DNA of 64,000 nucleotides. Source: Pedobacter miscanthi. Its GTDB lineage: Bacteria > Bacteroidota > Bacteroidia > Sphingobacteriales > Sphingobacteriaceae. The notes under the pieces were generated by a model. That model searched no databases. It was not told where the DNA came from and saw only the letters and a list, made by a program, of their open reading frames with translations. Positions 27,228 to 36,919 of this stretch are shown piece after piece. The stretch is taken from assembly GCF_003315595.1 (NCBI RefSeq), contig NZ_QNQU01000002.1, positions 124,001 through 188,000 of the forward strand. The letters are read 5' to 3'. The translations under genes were made by a program, and so were the position numbers. Each line of letters starts with the position of its first letter. The stretch's first letter is position 1.

Positions 27228-28481
27228 CTATTTCGGGAGAGGAATATTATTTTGGAATGGAATTTCTTTTTTGAGCATTTTTGATGCAAAACCAGCCAGA
27301 TAGAGGTAATAATCGTTTGGTATGCCTTCTTCGAATTTCACAAAACGGTTCTCTCCGACAGGTGGATTTTTGGAAGCCTTAAAAATGGCCGTTCCTTCGT
27401 CTACCTCATCAAACATGGCTACATAAACCATTTCTACACCGCTATTGATCGCACCCGAAAGCTGTTTCCAGAAAAATTGCCCCCTGTTTCTCGGGATCTG
27501 ATCAAATGGGGAATTGGGTTTCATATTATGCCAGCTAAAACCGGGATAAACTACCGGAACAAAATCTAGCCGATTGGCTTTGCACCAGGCTATATCGGCC
27601 TTGATCCGTTCCATCATTACCGGGATATTTTCTTCTTTAAAACGCCCCACAAACCATGGCTGGATAATATCTGCTTTTTTGCATACTTCGAGCAGTTCGG
27701 GATCTGCAATAGCATCGCCTTTAAGCTCACGCCACTGGGTAGGTACGCCCAACAATAAAGAACAACCGCCATAAACAGGATCGTGCTGAAGGAAATCCAT
27801 AATTTTGGTGATGGTTTTTAGCGTATAACGCCTTTTATCGTTAAACCCGATGCCCCAAAGGGCAACCAATGGTTTTTGGTTATGGTATAAATAACTTTGT
27901 TTATTTCCACGGGTGGTGAGCCTTAAACTATCTACCAGGTGTTTAAAATCGCTGATCACCAGCCCTTCGTCGCCCTCCTGCATGCCCGAAAAATCGTACA
28001 TCAGCGATATGGCCCGTTTGTGTTTACCTGCCGCATCGAGCGCAGAACGAAGTACTTTGTTATTGTGCGCCAAACTCTTTGTATTTTTAAGGTTCGAAAC
28101 AAAACGCTGCACAAATACACCATCAATACCATACTGCTCCATCCATTTAAAATGCAACTGAACGGTCGATTCGTCGTAAGAACTAAAAAGGTAGGCCGGG
28201 CTTCCATCTTCATGCTGAAAAGCGGTTTTATAGGTCTTCTTATATTCTGAAACATCGGGCCATACATCAATTTTAATGCTGCCTGGCGCAAAACCTTTGG
28301 CTCCGGCATAATGGTTCCAGCCGCGTTGGCCGCCATCTCCCAGCGCATTAAACCAGCCCTGGTAACCGGCCATTACCAAACCTTTATAACTTTTAAACGC
28401 ACTGGCAGCGCTATGTTTAAGCTGTGCATTTGCCGTATAAGCAAAGCATAACATGATTAATAATATCGTATTCCTTTTCAT
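27228..28481 (-). CDS. Glycoside hydrolase family 71/99-like protein
   Basis: A 417-aa secreted protein (signal peptide MKRNTILLIMLCFAYTANAQ from the ATG at 28481, which overlaps the stop codon of the upstream GH92 gene by one base). It has the GH71/GH99-like TIM-barrel pattern: VMAGYQGWFNALGDGGQRGW near the N-terminus, GIDGVFVQRFV, VALWGIGFNDKRRY, a PVVYPGFSWHN segment and VYVAMFDEVDEGTAIFKA near the end. Members of GH99 are endo-alpha-mannosidases; GH71 are alpha-1,3-glucanases. Being between a GH92 and an acetylesterase, an alpha-mannan or N-glycan role is plausible, but activity is not established by sequence. Confidence 0.8.
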   Translation of the reverse strand: MKRNTILLIMLCFAYTANAQLKHSAASAFKSYKGLVMAGYQGWFNALGDGGQRGWNHYAGAKGFAPGSIKIDVWPDVSEYKKTYKTAFQHEDGSPAYLFSSYDESTVQLHFKWMEQYGIDGVFVQRFVSNLKNTKSLAHNNKVLRSALDAAGKHKRAISLMYDFSGMQEGDEGLVISDFKHLVDSLRLTTRGNKQSYLYHNQKPLVALWGIGFNDKRRYTLKTITKIMDFLQHDPVYGGCSLLLGVPTQWRELKGDAIADPELLEVCKKADIIQPWFVGRFKEENIPVMMERIKADIAWCKANRLDFVPVVYPGFSWHNMKPNSPFDQIPRNRGQFFWKQLSGAINSGVEMVYVAMFDEVDEGTAIFKASKNPPVGENRFVKFEEGIPNDYYLYLAGFASKMLKKEIPFQNNIPLPK

Positions 28482-30751
28482 TATTTGCCTGGGCTTATAG
28501 TTCCATTTCCCCAATTTTTGTTCGGTTTTGGCCCCATTTCGAGTTCTAAAGTAGCACCGCCAATCAGTTGCTCATGGGTAAACCAGGGCGTATTTAATTC
28601 TTTTCCGTTCAGTTTGGCACTTTGTATGTATTTGTTCACCACCGAACTGTTATTGGCAATTACACGGAATGTTTTTCCATTAGGTAAGGTGATGCTCACT
28701 TTTTCAAAAACAGGACTTCCGATGGTATAGGTTGGAATACCTGGAGTAAGTGGATAAAAACCCATAGAAGAAAATACAGCAAAAGCCGTCATACCGCCAC
28801 CATCTTCGTCGCCGGGAATACCGAAAACATTGTCTTTAAACCAGGTATCCAATAAAAAGCGTACCCTTCTCTGCGTTTTCCATGGTGAAGCAGTAAAATT
28901 ATACAAATATGGAATATGGAAGCTTGGTTCGTTACCCATCGAATATTGACCTACCAGGCCGGTAGCGTCAGGAAATTTAGCATTAAATTCATATTTACTC
29001 CTGTCAAGCGGCTCCCTGAAAAGCTGATCGAGTTTATCTTCGAAGTTTTTGCTTCCGCCGAATAAGCCAATCAAACCCTTCACATCATGCTGTACCTGCC
29101 AAACATAAGTCCAGCCGTTGTTTTCATCGTAATAATCACGACCGCCCATTCCGCCATCAAATTTAGGGTCGATATTGATCCAGTTGCCTTTATTATCCTT
29201 CGGCATAAATAATTGCTTTTTAGGATCCCATAAATTGCGGTAGTTCTGTCCACGGGCGTTAAATTTTTTATAATCGGCTGTTTTGCCTAAATCGTTGGCC
29301 AGTTCGCCCAAAGCCCAATCGTCGTAACTATGTCCGAGAGTAATGGCTACCGCCTGGCGTTTTTCAAAGTTATGCACTTCTGCAACAGTTTCCTTTTCGC
29401 CCGGATGTAAAGCAGGGAAATAACCTTTCTGGTAATATACTTCTTCCAGTTCGGTTTTAGGGCCATTTTTCCAGGGTAACATGGTGGCTTCGGTTGCATT
29501 TTTGTACATGCCTTTGTAAGCTTCGGCCATGTCGAAATTTTTCAGTCCTTTACGATGGGCATCCAGAAAACTTACGGTAGAATGAAAACCATTCATGCAC
29601 ACGTGATCGCCAAAAAGTACCGGAAATGTTGGCATCCAGCCGCTTTGGCTGTACATGTTTACATAAGAATTAAGCATATCTTCTTCCTGTGCCGGGTTTA
29701 AGATTACGCGGAGCGGATGATGTGCCAGATAGGTATCCCATGCCCAGTCATCAACAAAAAATGGACGGCTGGTTTGGTGGATTTTGTTATCGTAACCACT
29801 AAAATACTGGCCATCTTCGGTAATGTCCACCATGCGCTCGTAGGTACGGTAAAGTGCGGTATAAAACGAACGTTTTTGCGCTTCTGTACCTCCGGCCGTC
29901 TGGATCTGGTTGATTACTTTTGCCCAGGCATTTTCACCCTGCGTTTTAATGCTTTCGAAACTCTGTCCTGTAAATTCTGCATCATAGTTCTTTTTAGCCT
30001 GCGCAGCACTGATATAAGAAATGGCATATTTAAAACTGATGTTTTTTGCCTTATCCTGGTCAAAACTGACCCAGGCTTTTACACTTTTACCATCAATGGC
30101 ACGCTCATTTACCACCTGACCGCCTTTAATTACGCCAAAACTTGCACCGGCATCAAAAACACCATATAAATATACCTTAACATTGCCATGATAGGTTTCC
30201 AGGCCGGTTATTTCGGTATCGGAAATGAATTTATAAGCCGATTCACCCGGGTTATACGTGCCCAGCAACAGCGTTTTCTGTGCATTTGCAGGAAATACAA
30301 AACGGTAATAACCGGTCTTTTTTCCGGGTACAAATTCAACATTCACCTCATCATCAAGCAAAAAGGTACTATAATACCAAGGCCGGGTTACTTCCAGATC
30401 GTAATCGTAGGTAAGCTGATTTTTCCAGTTTGCCAGCTCAATCTTTTTTACAGATGGTTTGATGGAAAATACCTCGCCCAAACGGTGGGAAACAATATTT
30501 AGGGGGAAGCTCGAAATCTGATCGTCCATATAATCGGTACGTTGCGGAAACATGCGGATCATCTGGTTGGGCAATTGCACGGTTGGCCGGGTTGGCTGCA
30601 ACAACTGACCCACATTACCAATACGTGGATCAATATATCTGAGGTTTCCGGCTCCATCGTTATTTTTTTCTTGTGCATGGGCAACAAAGGCATTAAGAGA
30701 GAGCAATACAATATTGGAGAGGGCAATACAGGATCTGAATAGGTTCTTCAT
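28481..30751 (-). CDS. GH92 family exo-alpha-mannosidase (second copy)
   Basis: A 756-aa secreted GH92 enzyme with signal peptide. It shows the IDPRIGNVGQLLQPTRPTVQ opening, WAWDTYLAHHPLRVI, NEPSFHIPYLYNF (acid Glu), and GDEDGGGMTAFAVFSSMGFYPLTPG with the catalytic Asp. It is clearly diverged from the first GH92 at 15400, for example in lacking the HGHVFVGAN loop, so the two may prefer different mannose linkages. It follows the MFS transporter gene by 41 bp and overlaps the next gene by one base. Confidence 0.93.
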   Translation of the reverse strand: MKNLFRSCIALSNIVLLSLNAFVAHAQEKNNDGAGNLRYIDPRIGNVGQLLQPTRPTVQLPNQMIRMFPQRTDYMDDQISSFPLNIVSHRLGEVFSIKPSVKKIELANWKNQLTYDYDLEVTRPWYYSTFLLDDEVNVEFVPGKKTGYYRFVFPANAQKTLLLGTYNPGESAYKFISDTEITGLETYHGNVKVYLYGVFDAGASFGVIKGGQVVNERAIDGKSVKAWVSFDQDKAKNISFKYAISYISAAQAKKNYDAEFTGQSFESIKTQGENAWAKVINQIQTAGGTEAQKRSFYTALYRTYERMVDITEDGQYFSGYDNKIHQTSRPFFVDDWAWDTYLAHHPLRVILNPAQEEDMLNSYVNMYSQSGWMPTFPVLFGDHVCMNGFHSTVSFLDAHRKGLKNFDMAEAYKGMYKNATEATMLPWKNGPKTELEEVYYQKGYFPALHPGEKETVAEVHNFEKRQAVAITLGHSYDDWALGELANDLGKTADYKKFNARGQNYRNLWDPKKQLFMPKDNKGNWINIDPKFDGGMGGRDYYDENNGWTYVWQVQHDVKGLIGLFGGSKNFEDKLDQLFREPLDRSKYEFNAKFPDATGLVGQYSMGNEPSFHIPYLYNFTASPWKTQRRVRFLLDTWFKDNVFGIPGDEDGGGMTAFAVFSSMGFYPLTPGIPTYTIGSPVFEKVSITLPNGKTFRVIANNSSVVNKYIQSAKLNGKELNTPWFTHEQLIGGATLELEMGPKPNKNWGNGTISPGK

Positions 30752-30792
30752 TTATGGATTAAAGGTTATCGTAAATTGGTATAGAAGCTTGT

Positions 30793-32073
30793 TTAAATTA
30801 CATGTAAAGATTTTGTAGCCCGAAGTTTCCTGGAGCGCATATAAAGCAATAATCCGGTGAAAGCCAGTACCAGTATCAACGGGATTACCAGTGTGGCCTG
30901 CAAAATTTCAGGTCCGGCCATATTTTTGGCCTCGTTCAGATCCTGTGCCAGTAGTGAACCTTCTGATGCTTTTGAATACACTTTAAGATCGGCACCCGCC
31001 GGAAGGTGTTTCACGATCAGCTTATCATAAAAACTGCCCATAAATACGGTATAAATGGATACCGCGAACATGCCTGCCCCACCCATTAAATTAAGGCCCA
31101 ATGCCCCTGAACCCGGGATGTTTTCGGCCACAAAACCGATCATAGTAGGCCAGAAATAACATACACCAATCCCAAATACAATGGCGGCCAGGAAAATTGA
31201 ATTTCCGGTAAGCGTACTCAACATATACAATCCGCTGGCAGCAAATATGGCCGATAACAGTAAAACACCTTGTGGTGCCAGTTTATGTACAACCGGTTCG
31301 GCAAACGCACGGCCGATAACCATAATACCTGTAGTAAGGGTAAGCAAGAGCAAAGCATTGTCGGTTACGTTTTTAAGCAGCAAACCAATCCATTGTCCGG
31401 TAAAAAGTTCGGTAATGGCCGTGCCGAACATACAGATGAACATAAAAATAAAAAGTGGCGACAATACGGCACGGTACATATCGGAAGTGCTGTAACCAGA
31501 GGTAACACGTTCGGTTTTAGGAAAATCGAGTCTGGAAAACAGAAAACCATAAACCAGTGTAGGGAGCAACATGGCTGCTACCTGCCATTGCCAGCTCAAA
31601 CCAACTTTTACAAAAAGTGTTACTACGAGCGTACCGATTACAATGCCACCGGGAAACCATAAGTGAAAGTGGTTTAATTTTGTGGTTTTGTTTTCGGGAA
31701 ATAAAGTGGCCACCAAAGGATTACAGGCCGCCTCAACTGTTCCGTTTGCAATGCCGATAAGCAAGGTAGAAAGGAACAGGCTCCAATAACCCTGTGCAAA
31801 AATGGTTAAAGCTATTCCTGCCAGGTGAAATACAAAAGCAGCAACCAGCAGGCGTTTCATACCCACAGCATCAACAATGAAACCGCCAATGATAATGGCC
31901 AGTGGGAACCCCCAGAAAGCCGTAGCAGTAATGGTACCCAGTTGTGTGGCATTAAGCTGAAACTCATTGGCAAGCTGGCCCATCATGCCCGCCCTGATTC
32001 CGAAAGAAAGCGAGGTAACAAGCAGGGCCATGCAACTTGCCCAAAATAATTTGTTGGTTTGAATGTTTGGCAT
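30793..32073 (-). CDS. MFS sugar transporter
   Basis: A 426-aa polytopic membrane protein with about 12 helices. The ATG at 32073 gives a normal short cytoplasmic start (MPNIQTNKLFWASCMALLV). Features include a polar GMMGQLANEFQL loop after helix 1, GIANGTVEAACNPLVATLFP in the middle of the first half, and a large central loop after helix 6. This is the FHS/sugar-type branch of the major facilitator superfamily, usually importing mono- or disaccharides across the inner membrane by proton symport. It sits inside the glycan operon and would take up the sugars released by the hydrolases. Confidence 0.88.
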   Translation of the reverse strand: MPNIQTNKLFWASCMALLVTSLSFGIRAGMMGQLANEFQLNATQLGTITATAFWGFPLAIIIGGFIVDAVGMKRLLVAAFVFHLAGIALTIFAQGYWSLFLSTLLIGIANGTVEAACNPLVATLFPENKTTKLNHFHLWFPGGIVIGTLVVTLFVKVGLSWQWQVAAMLLPTLVYGFLFSRLDFPKTERVTSGYSTSDMYRAVLSPLFIFMFICMFGTAITELFTGQWIGLLLKNVTDNALLLLTLTTGIMVIGRAFAEPVVHKLAPQGVLLLSAIFAASGLYMLSTLTGNSIFLAAIVFGIGVCYFWPTMIGFVAENIPGSGALGLNLMGGAGMFAVSIYTVFMGSFYDKLIVKHLPAGADLKVYSKASEGSLLAQDLNEAKNMAGPEILQATLVIPLILVLAFTGLLLYMRSRKLRATKSLHVI

Positions 32074-32089
32074 AGTGTTTTTTATAGGT

Positions 32090-34306
32090 TTATTTAGATG
32101 ATTCGAGTTCGGTAATTGTCCACGGTTTGGTACGTGAAGCATGTAAATCGCGCACTTTTTTTACATCAGCAGGTTTGATGGTGCTGGCTTTATTGCCTAA
32201 ATCGTTACGAATGTAGCTCAAAACCGAAGCAATATAATCGTCGGTATTAAAACCCAAAGCGGGCATTACATCAGGATAGGTTTTAGCATTGATGGGCCCC
32301 GAAAGTCCGTGAAGCAAAATTTTGATCAGTTTCTGTGGATCGCCGGTTACATCTTTTGATGAGGCAAGCGGTGGCGCAGGCATATCTTTGCCTCCGATGG
32401 AAACACCTTTTCCGTCAGCACCGTGGCAGGTGGCACAAAGCTGTTTAAAAATCAATCCGCCCTCGGTTACCAGTTTACGGTCGGCTTCTACCATTAATTT
32501 GGCATTACGCTCCGAAGCGGCTTTGGCATCAATGGCCGACTGGTATTTCTTTTGCGATTCTAACAGAACCGGAACATTGTTATTCTGTGCCAGCACATCT
32601 GCCAATAAGGTTTTCGACTGATCTGATTTTGCATAACGCAGGCTCAGTGCAAGCTGAAAACGCACATCTTCGTTCGGATCGTTTTTAAGTGTGGCAAGCG
32701 TACTTAATAAACTGGTGTTGCCTTCCCTCAATTTTTCATCGCAGATCCAAACCGCGGTTTTCCTCACCGTAGCATCTTTATCTTTTAAACCCTGGTTTAA
32801 GGTTGGCTCATCAAGAGATTTTAAGCCATTAAGCGTCCAAAGTGCATGGATACGGGCAAGCGGATTTGCAGAAGTAGTAGCCATAGTTTTTAAGGCCGGA
32901 ACAACCGATTTATCGCCGCGTACCACCAATATTTTCTGTGCATTATCTCTCCACCAGCCATTTGGATGTTCGAGATAAGCTACCAGTTCGCTGCCGGGTT
33001 GGTTTAACATCTGCGGACGTTTTTTATCGGGTTTGATCCCATCGTAAACCACCCGGTAGATGCGGCCTCGGCCGATATTTTTATCCAATCCACGAGGCAC
33101 GATTTTGCTTCTTAAAAAACTTCCCGGTTTTGTCCAGTTTCCTTCCTGAATGATTCCGCGATACATATCCACAATGTAAAGGCTTCCATCCGGACCGGTT
33201 ACACTATTAACCGGACGGAAATTCATATCGGTAGAAGCAATAAATTCTTCTTTGTTATAAGCATTGGTCAGGGTAATTTTTCCGGCAGTATTGGTCACTT
33301 TTGCCCTGCGGATTAAACGGCCAACCGGTTCGCAAATAAACAGATCTCCCCGTGCATCATTCGGTAAAGCGGTTCCCCTGAAAATAGATTGCCCGGTACA
33401 GCCCGTAAAGTGGTTCAGGGTGCTATCCGGACGGAGGCGATTCACTCCACCCTGTACATCCGGGGTAGAAATAATCGGCCAAACTGCCTGGAATTCGTCG
33501 TTATACTGGTCTTTAAAATCAAGTCTGCCATAAGCCGGATTCTGCTGAAAGTTTAAAGCAGGGGTTTCGGAACCGGCAGCAGAAAAGTACAACCGGCCAT
33601 AATCATCGTGGGTAAGCCCCCATTGTCCGCTTGCGCCTTCTGGTAAAAATTCGCGTTTAATCTGTCCGTTTTCATAACTGTAGCGCGCATTTTCTACCGT
33701 AACATATATTTTATTATCAATGTTCCAGATTAAACCGCTTTTCTGGTGCTCAAGATTACCTGTATTAATGGCATCGTTATTAAATACCTGTTTTTTCTCA
33801 TCGGCTACGCCATCCCCATTGGTATCGCGATAGCTGTAAATGTTGTTAGAATTGGTTTCGTTCACCAGCAAACGGTCATCAAGTGTTAAAATCATCCGAG
33901 GCAGTACCAGATTGTTGATAAAAATGACCGATTTATCCATTTTTCCGTCGCCATTTGTATCTTCCAGCCTTTTAACCGAACAAACGGCCTTCATCTCCCC
34001 TGTACCGTCTACATCCTGCATATAGGTATTCATTTCTGCAACATACATCCTTCCGTTTCCGTCCCAAACAATGGCAACAGGCTCGTGTATCATCGGCTCA
34101 CTGGCCACGAGTTCTAAATGATATCCTTTTTGCAGGTGGATCGTTTTCATACTTTCTTCCGGAGAAAGATAAGCCGAAGATGGATTGGTGTTAACGATGA
34201 TTTTTCCATCGGCATCGCGTTTAAGGGCAGTTTGGGTGACTTTACAGGTATAAATGAAACTCGAAAGCGCCAGTATACCTATTACAATTTTTTTGTTTTT
34301 TTTCAT
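32090..34306 (-). CDS. PVC-type haem-binding dehydrogenase-like lipoprotein with C-terminal cytochrome c
   Basis: A 738-aa exported lipoprotein (TCKVTQ after a hydrophobic signal). The N-terminal half is a beta-propeller of the sorbosone/glucose dehydrogenase-like membrane-bound type (repeated DxNGDGxxD motifs, TNGDGVADEK and VDMYRGII), the middle has HEAT-like repeats (LKTMATTSANPLARIHALWTL), and the C-terminus has a cytochrome c domain with CATCHG. Such proteins are widespread in Planctomycetes and Bacteroidota sugar gene clusters and are thought to oxidise sugars, but the biochemistry is poorly defined. It lies 18 bp downstream of the ThuA gene and 16 bp upstream of the MFS gene. Confidence 0.88.
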   Translation of the reverse strand: MKKNKKIVIGILALSSFIYTCKVTQTALKRDADGKIIVNTNPSSAYLSPEESMKTIHLQKGYHLELVASEPMIHEPVAIVWDGNGRMYVAEMNTYMQDVDGTGEMKAVCSVKRLEDTNGDGKMDKSVIFINNLVLPRMILTLDDRLLVNETNSNNIYSYRDTNGDGVADEKKQVFNNDAINTGNLEHQKSGLIWNIDNKIYVTVENARYSYENGQIKREFLPEGASGQWGLTHDDYGRLYFSAAGSETPALNFQQNPAYGRLDFKDQYNDEFQAVWPIISTPDVQGGVNRLRPDSTLNHFTGCTGQSIFRGTALPNDARGDLFICEPVGRLIRRAKVTNTAGKITLTNAYNKEEFIASTDMNFRPVNSVTGPDGSLYIVDMYRGIIQEGNWTKPGSFLRSKIVPRGLDKNIGRGRIYRVVYDGIKPDKKRPQMLNQPGSELVAYLEHPNGWWRDNAQKILVVRGDKSVVPALKTMATTSANPLARIHALWTLNGLKSLDEPTLNQGLKDKDATVRKTAVWICDEKLREGNTSLLSTLATLKNDPNEDVRFQLALSLRYAKSDQSKTLLADVLAQNNNVPVLLESQKKYQSAIDAKAASERNAKLMVEADRKLVTEGGLIFKQLCATCHGADGKGVSIGGKDMPAPPLASSKDVTGDPQKLIKILLHGLSGPINAKTYPDVMPALGFNTDDYIASVLSYIRNDLGNKASTIKPADVKKVRDLHASRTKPWTITELESSK

Positions 34307-34324
34307 TTGTTGTTTGTGTTGTGG

Positions 34325-35062
34325 TTATTTTTTTCGGCCAAGTGCATATTTAATTCCGCCCAATAAATGCTGAAGAAATAATGGCTCGGTATAAGAAGCT
34401 TCGGTATGGCCCAGTTCAGTATAAAAGGCCCTTCCGCCATCGTAGGCATGGTACCAGGCTATGGGGTGGTTATCGCCCATTTTGGCTTTGCCTGCATCGT
34501 AACTTTTCTCGTTAATGGTAATGAGCACTTTCAGATCAGTAGCAACAGATTTAAAGTTGTACCATTCATCCTTCCGTTTCCATAAGTTGGGAAGCATTTC
34601 TGTTGAAAGGTGATTTTTATCAATAACGTTCAGTTCGGCTTCCTGCTGGTTGGGGTGACCGGCAAAATAAGCCCCTACCAATTTGCCATACCAGGGCCAC
34701 TGGTATTCGCAGTCGGTTGCGGCATGCACGCCCACAAAAGCATCACCATGATGGATATAATCTTCAAAAGCTTTTTGCTGTGTATCATTTAATACATCGC
34801 CTGTCGTACTCAGGAAAATTACGGCATTATACTTTTTAAGGTTGGCGGCATTAAAGTTGTTGGCATTTGTGGTGCTATCAACATCGAAATTATTTTCTGC
34901 ACCTAGTTTTATGATGGCTTTTACGCCATCGGCAATGGCATTGTGGTGAAAACCTGCCGTTTTACAAAAAATGAGGACTTTCTGCTTTTTGGCAGATAAA
35001 CTGTTGCTGAAAAGCAAAACGGCGATTACAATCAGGCTGCTGATGTAGTTAATCTTTTTCAT
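34325..35062 (-). CDS. ThuA domain-containing protein
   Basis: A 245-aa exported protein with signal peptide (residues 1-24). The domain is a class I glutamine amidotransferase-like ThuA fold: VLIFCKTAGFHHNAIADGVK at the start, FLSTTGDVL, FVGVHAATDCEYQWPWYG and HPIAWYHAYDGGRAFYTELGHTEASY. ThuA proteins occur with trehalose and other disaccharide utilisation and with PVC-type cytochrome dehydrogenases, as here. It is the first gene of the seven-gene minus-strand run ending at 22188, so its upstream region (35063-35262) should contain the operon promoter. Confidence 0.9.
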   Translation of the reverse strand: MKKINYISSLIVIAVLLFSNSLSAKKQKVLIFCKTAGFHHNAIADGVKAIIKLGAENNFDVDSTTNANNFNAANLKKYNAVIFLSTTGDVLNDTQQKAFEDYIHHGDAFVGVHAATDCEYQWPWYGKLVGAYFAGHPNQQEAELNVIDKNHLSTEMLPNLWKRKDEWYNFKSVATDLKVLITINEKSYDAGKAKMGDNHPIAWYHAYDGGRAFYTELGHTEASYTEPLFLQHLLGGIKYALGRKK

Positions 35063-35262
35063 AAAAAAAGGTTTAATCTGGTTAGTTTAACAGAAGGTGA
35101 ATTTAGAAGAAGGGCTTAAAAAAGTATTAATAAACAATTAATAGAAATCTGTTATTTGTAACGAATTGGTTATTAAAAAACAACCAACCTACACTATTAC
35201 CTAACAATCAACATATTACCAACCCGTAATCAAAGTGTTTAATAAAATATTACTATAAAAAA

Positions 35263-36702
35263 TTAATCTTTGTGCAGCTTGCCTGTGGCTTTTAAAATGA
35301 AATCGACAATGGGTTTAGGATTAGGCAAACTATGGGGATGATGTGCAAAACCAGGCTTGTGGATTACGGTAATTTGTCCACCACCCGCGATAATTTTACG
35401 TTCAAAATCCAATGTGTTTTCGGCTGGTTTAACCTGCTCATCCGCATCGGCACATAAAATCAGAATCGGGTATTTTCCCTTTACTATGTCAGCTATGCGA
35501 TCGGTCGGATTTTTATTAAAGTTTTTTACTGCCGTGAGGTCTTTTAAACCAAAATCAGCCATAAATGCTTTTACCATATCATTTGATTTTCCGCTCTCCA
35601 ATATATCGCTAGCCCAGTTCGAAATATTTAATAAGGGATTATCTACATAAACACAGGCTACTTTATCAGGATTTTCGGCAGCCCAATTAAAAACATATAT
35701 GCCTCCGCGGCTCATTCCTTCCATAACGGCTTTTTTATGCAATCCAGCTTTTACCAGAAGATGGTAATAGCCATTCCAGATATTGATAGCGGTTGGGTTG
35801 CCCAACAGTTCGGCTACATCGCAATACACAATGTGGAAGCCTTTTTCGAGCAGCGCGATATCTGCCTGCGGTTCGTGCGCCCAAAAACGTGCCCTCCACA
35901 CCCATGGATGCCCTTTGGCAGTATATTTCGGCTTAACTATTTTGCAGTTCCGGCCCACGTACTCGAAATCGGCACATTCGTAACCGAAAAAACCGGTAAT
36001 TTTAAACGGAGCGGATAATCTGGAGAAAATATTAAATGCAACATCCCTTTTCATTGCTAAACAGCTATAAACGGTATTGGCCATGATGGATGCGCCTTCG
36101 GCATTTGGATGGAGCAAATCTGAAAATAACTCCTGATGGTTAACCAATGGAGCATGCATATCGATTACCTCTGCTTTTGCTATAAACGCGACCTCCTGTA
36201 TTAATGGATTGATATTTTTCGTAATCACGGGATCCCAGATACCCGCTGAATCTTTGACAAAAGACACCATCGCTGTTAACAGTACAATCCTGGGGTGATT
36301 GGGAAGCTGTTTAAATTTTTGAATGAAACTGAGGTAATCACTTTTAAAATCGGCTATGTATTTCCGGTTTATGGCTTTGGCATCATTACCTCCAAGATCA
36401 ATGATTACAATATCGGGCTTCCATTGCAGTGTTTCGTTAAACTGTGCTGTTTTTTGATAGGGATGATCGCCTTTTAAAAGTAATGTGGTACCACTGATGC
36501 CAAAATTACGTACCTCGTAATTACTTCCCATCAGTTTTTGAAGCTGCACAGGGTAAGCATTGGTTTCGCGGTTCGCTATACCTGCGCCATAAGTAATGCT
36601 GGCACCAATACAGGCGATTTTGATTTTCGCTTCGACAGCCACAGCACTTACCATGATGGTTATCAAAAAAAGATAACTCCTTAAAAATATTTTTCTGCCC
36701 AT
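35263..36702 (-). CDS. GDSL/SGNH hydrolase fused to an alpha/beta-hydrolase
   Basis: A 479-aa exported protein with two esterase domains. Residues about 25-220 are a GDSL/SGNH domain: IACIGASITYGAG (block I Ser), FGISGTTL, DLGGNDAK (block III) and LLHPNAEG (block V). Residues about 230-475 are an alpha/beta-hydrolase with the nucleophile elbow EGMSRGGIYVFNWA, an acid in CADADEQVKP and the His in GFAHHPHSLP. The two active sites could remove different acyl groups from the same glycan. It is monocistronic between ThuA (200 bp away) and the divergent acetylesterase. The fusion could be verified by alignment with separate homologues. Confidence 0.85.
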   Translation of the reverse strand: MGRKIFLRSYLFLITIMVSAVAVEAKIKIACIGASITYGAGIANRETNAYPVQLQKLMGSNYEVRNFGISGTTLLLKGDHPYQKTAQFNETLQWKPDIVIIDLGGNDAKAINRKYIADFKSDYLSFIQKFKQLPNHPRIVLLTAMVSFVKDSAGIWDPVITKNINPLIQEVAFIAKAEVIDMHAPLVNHQELFSDLLHPNAEGASIMANTVYSCLAMKRDVAFNIFSRLSAPFKITGFFGYECADFEYVGRNCKIVKPKYTAKGHPWVWRARFWAHEPQADIALLEKGFHIVYCDVAELLGNPTAINIWNGYYHLLVKAGLHKKAVMEGMSRGGIYVFNWAAENPDKVACVYVDNPLLNISNWASDILESGKSNDMVKAFMADFGLKDLTAVKNFNKNPTDRIADIVKGKYPILILCADADEQVKPAENTLDFERKIIAGGGQITVIHKPGFAHHPHSLPNPKPIVDFILKATGKLHKD

Positions 36703-36919
36703 ATATTTAATTTATGGCCTCCATCCTTTATCAAAAAAGACATAGATGAAACCAACGTGTTTATATTTAATTGTATATAAAATTAGGGTTCGGGATTAAT
36801 TTTTAATTAATAAAAAAATAACAAAATCAATTATTTCCAAGTGCTTAAAGCTGATTTAATACTTTGTTAAGCTATTGTTAATGTTACCGGCTTAGCTTAG
36901 TTTTTTATAACCATATCAC

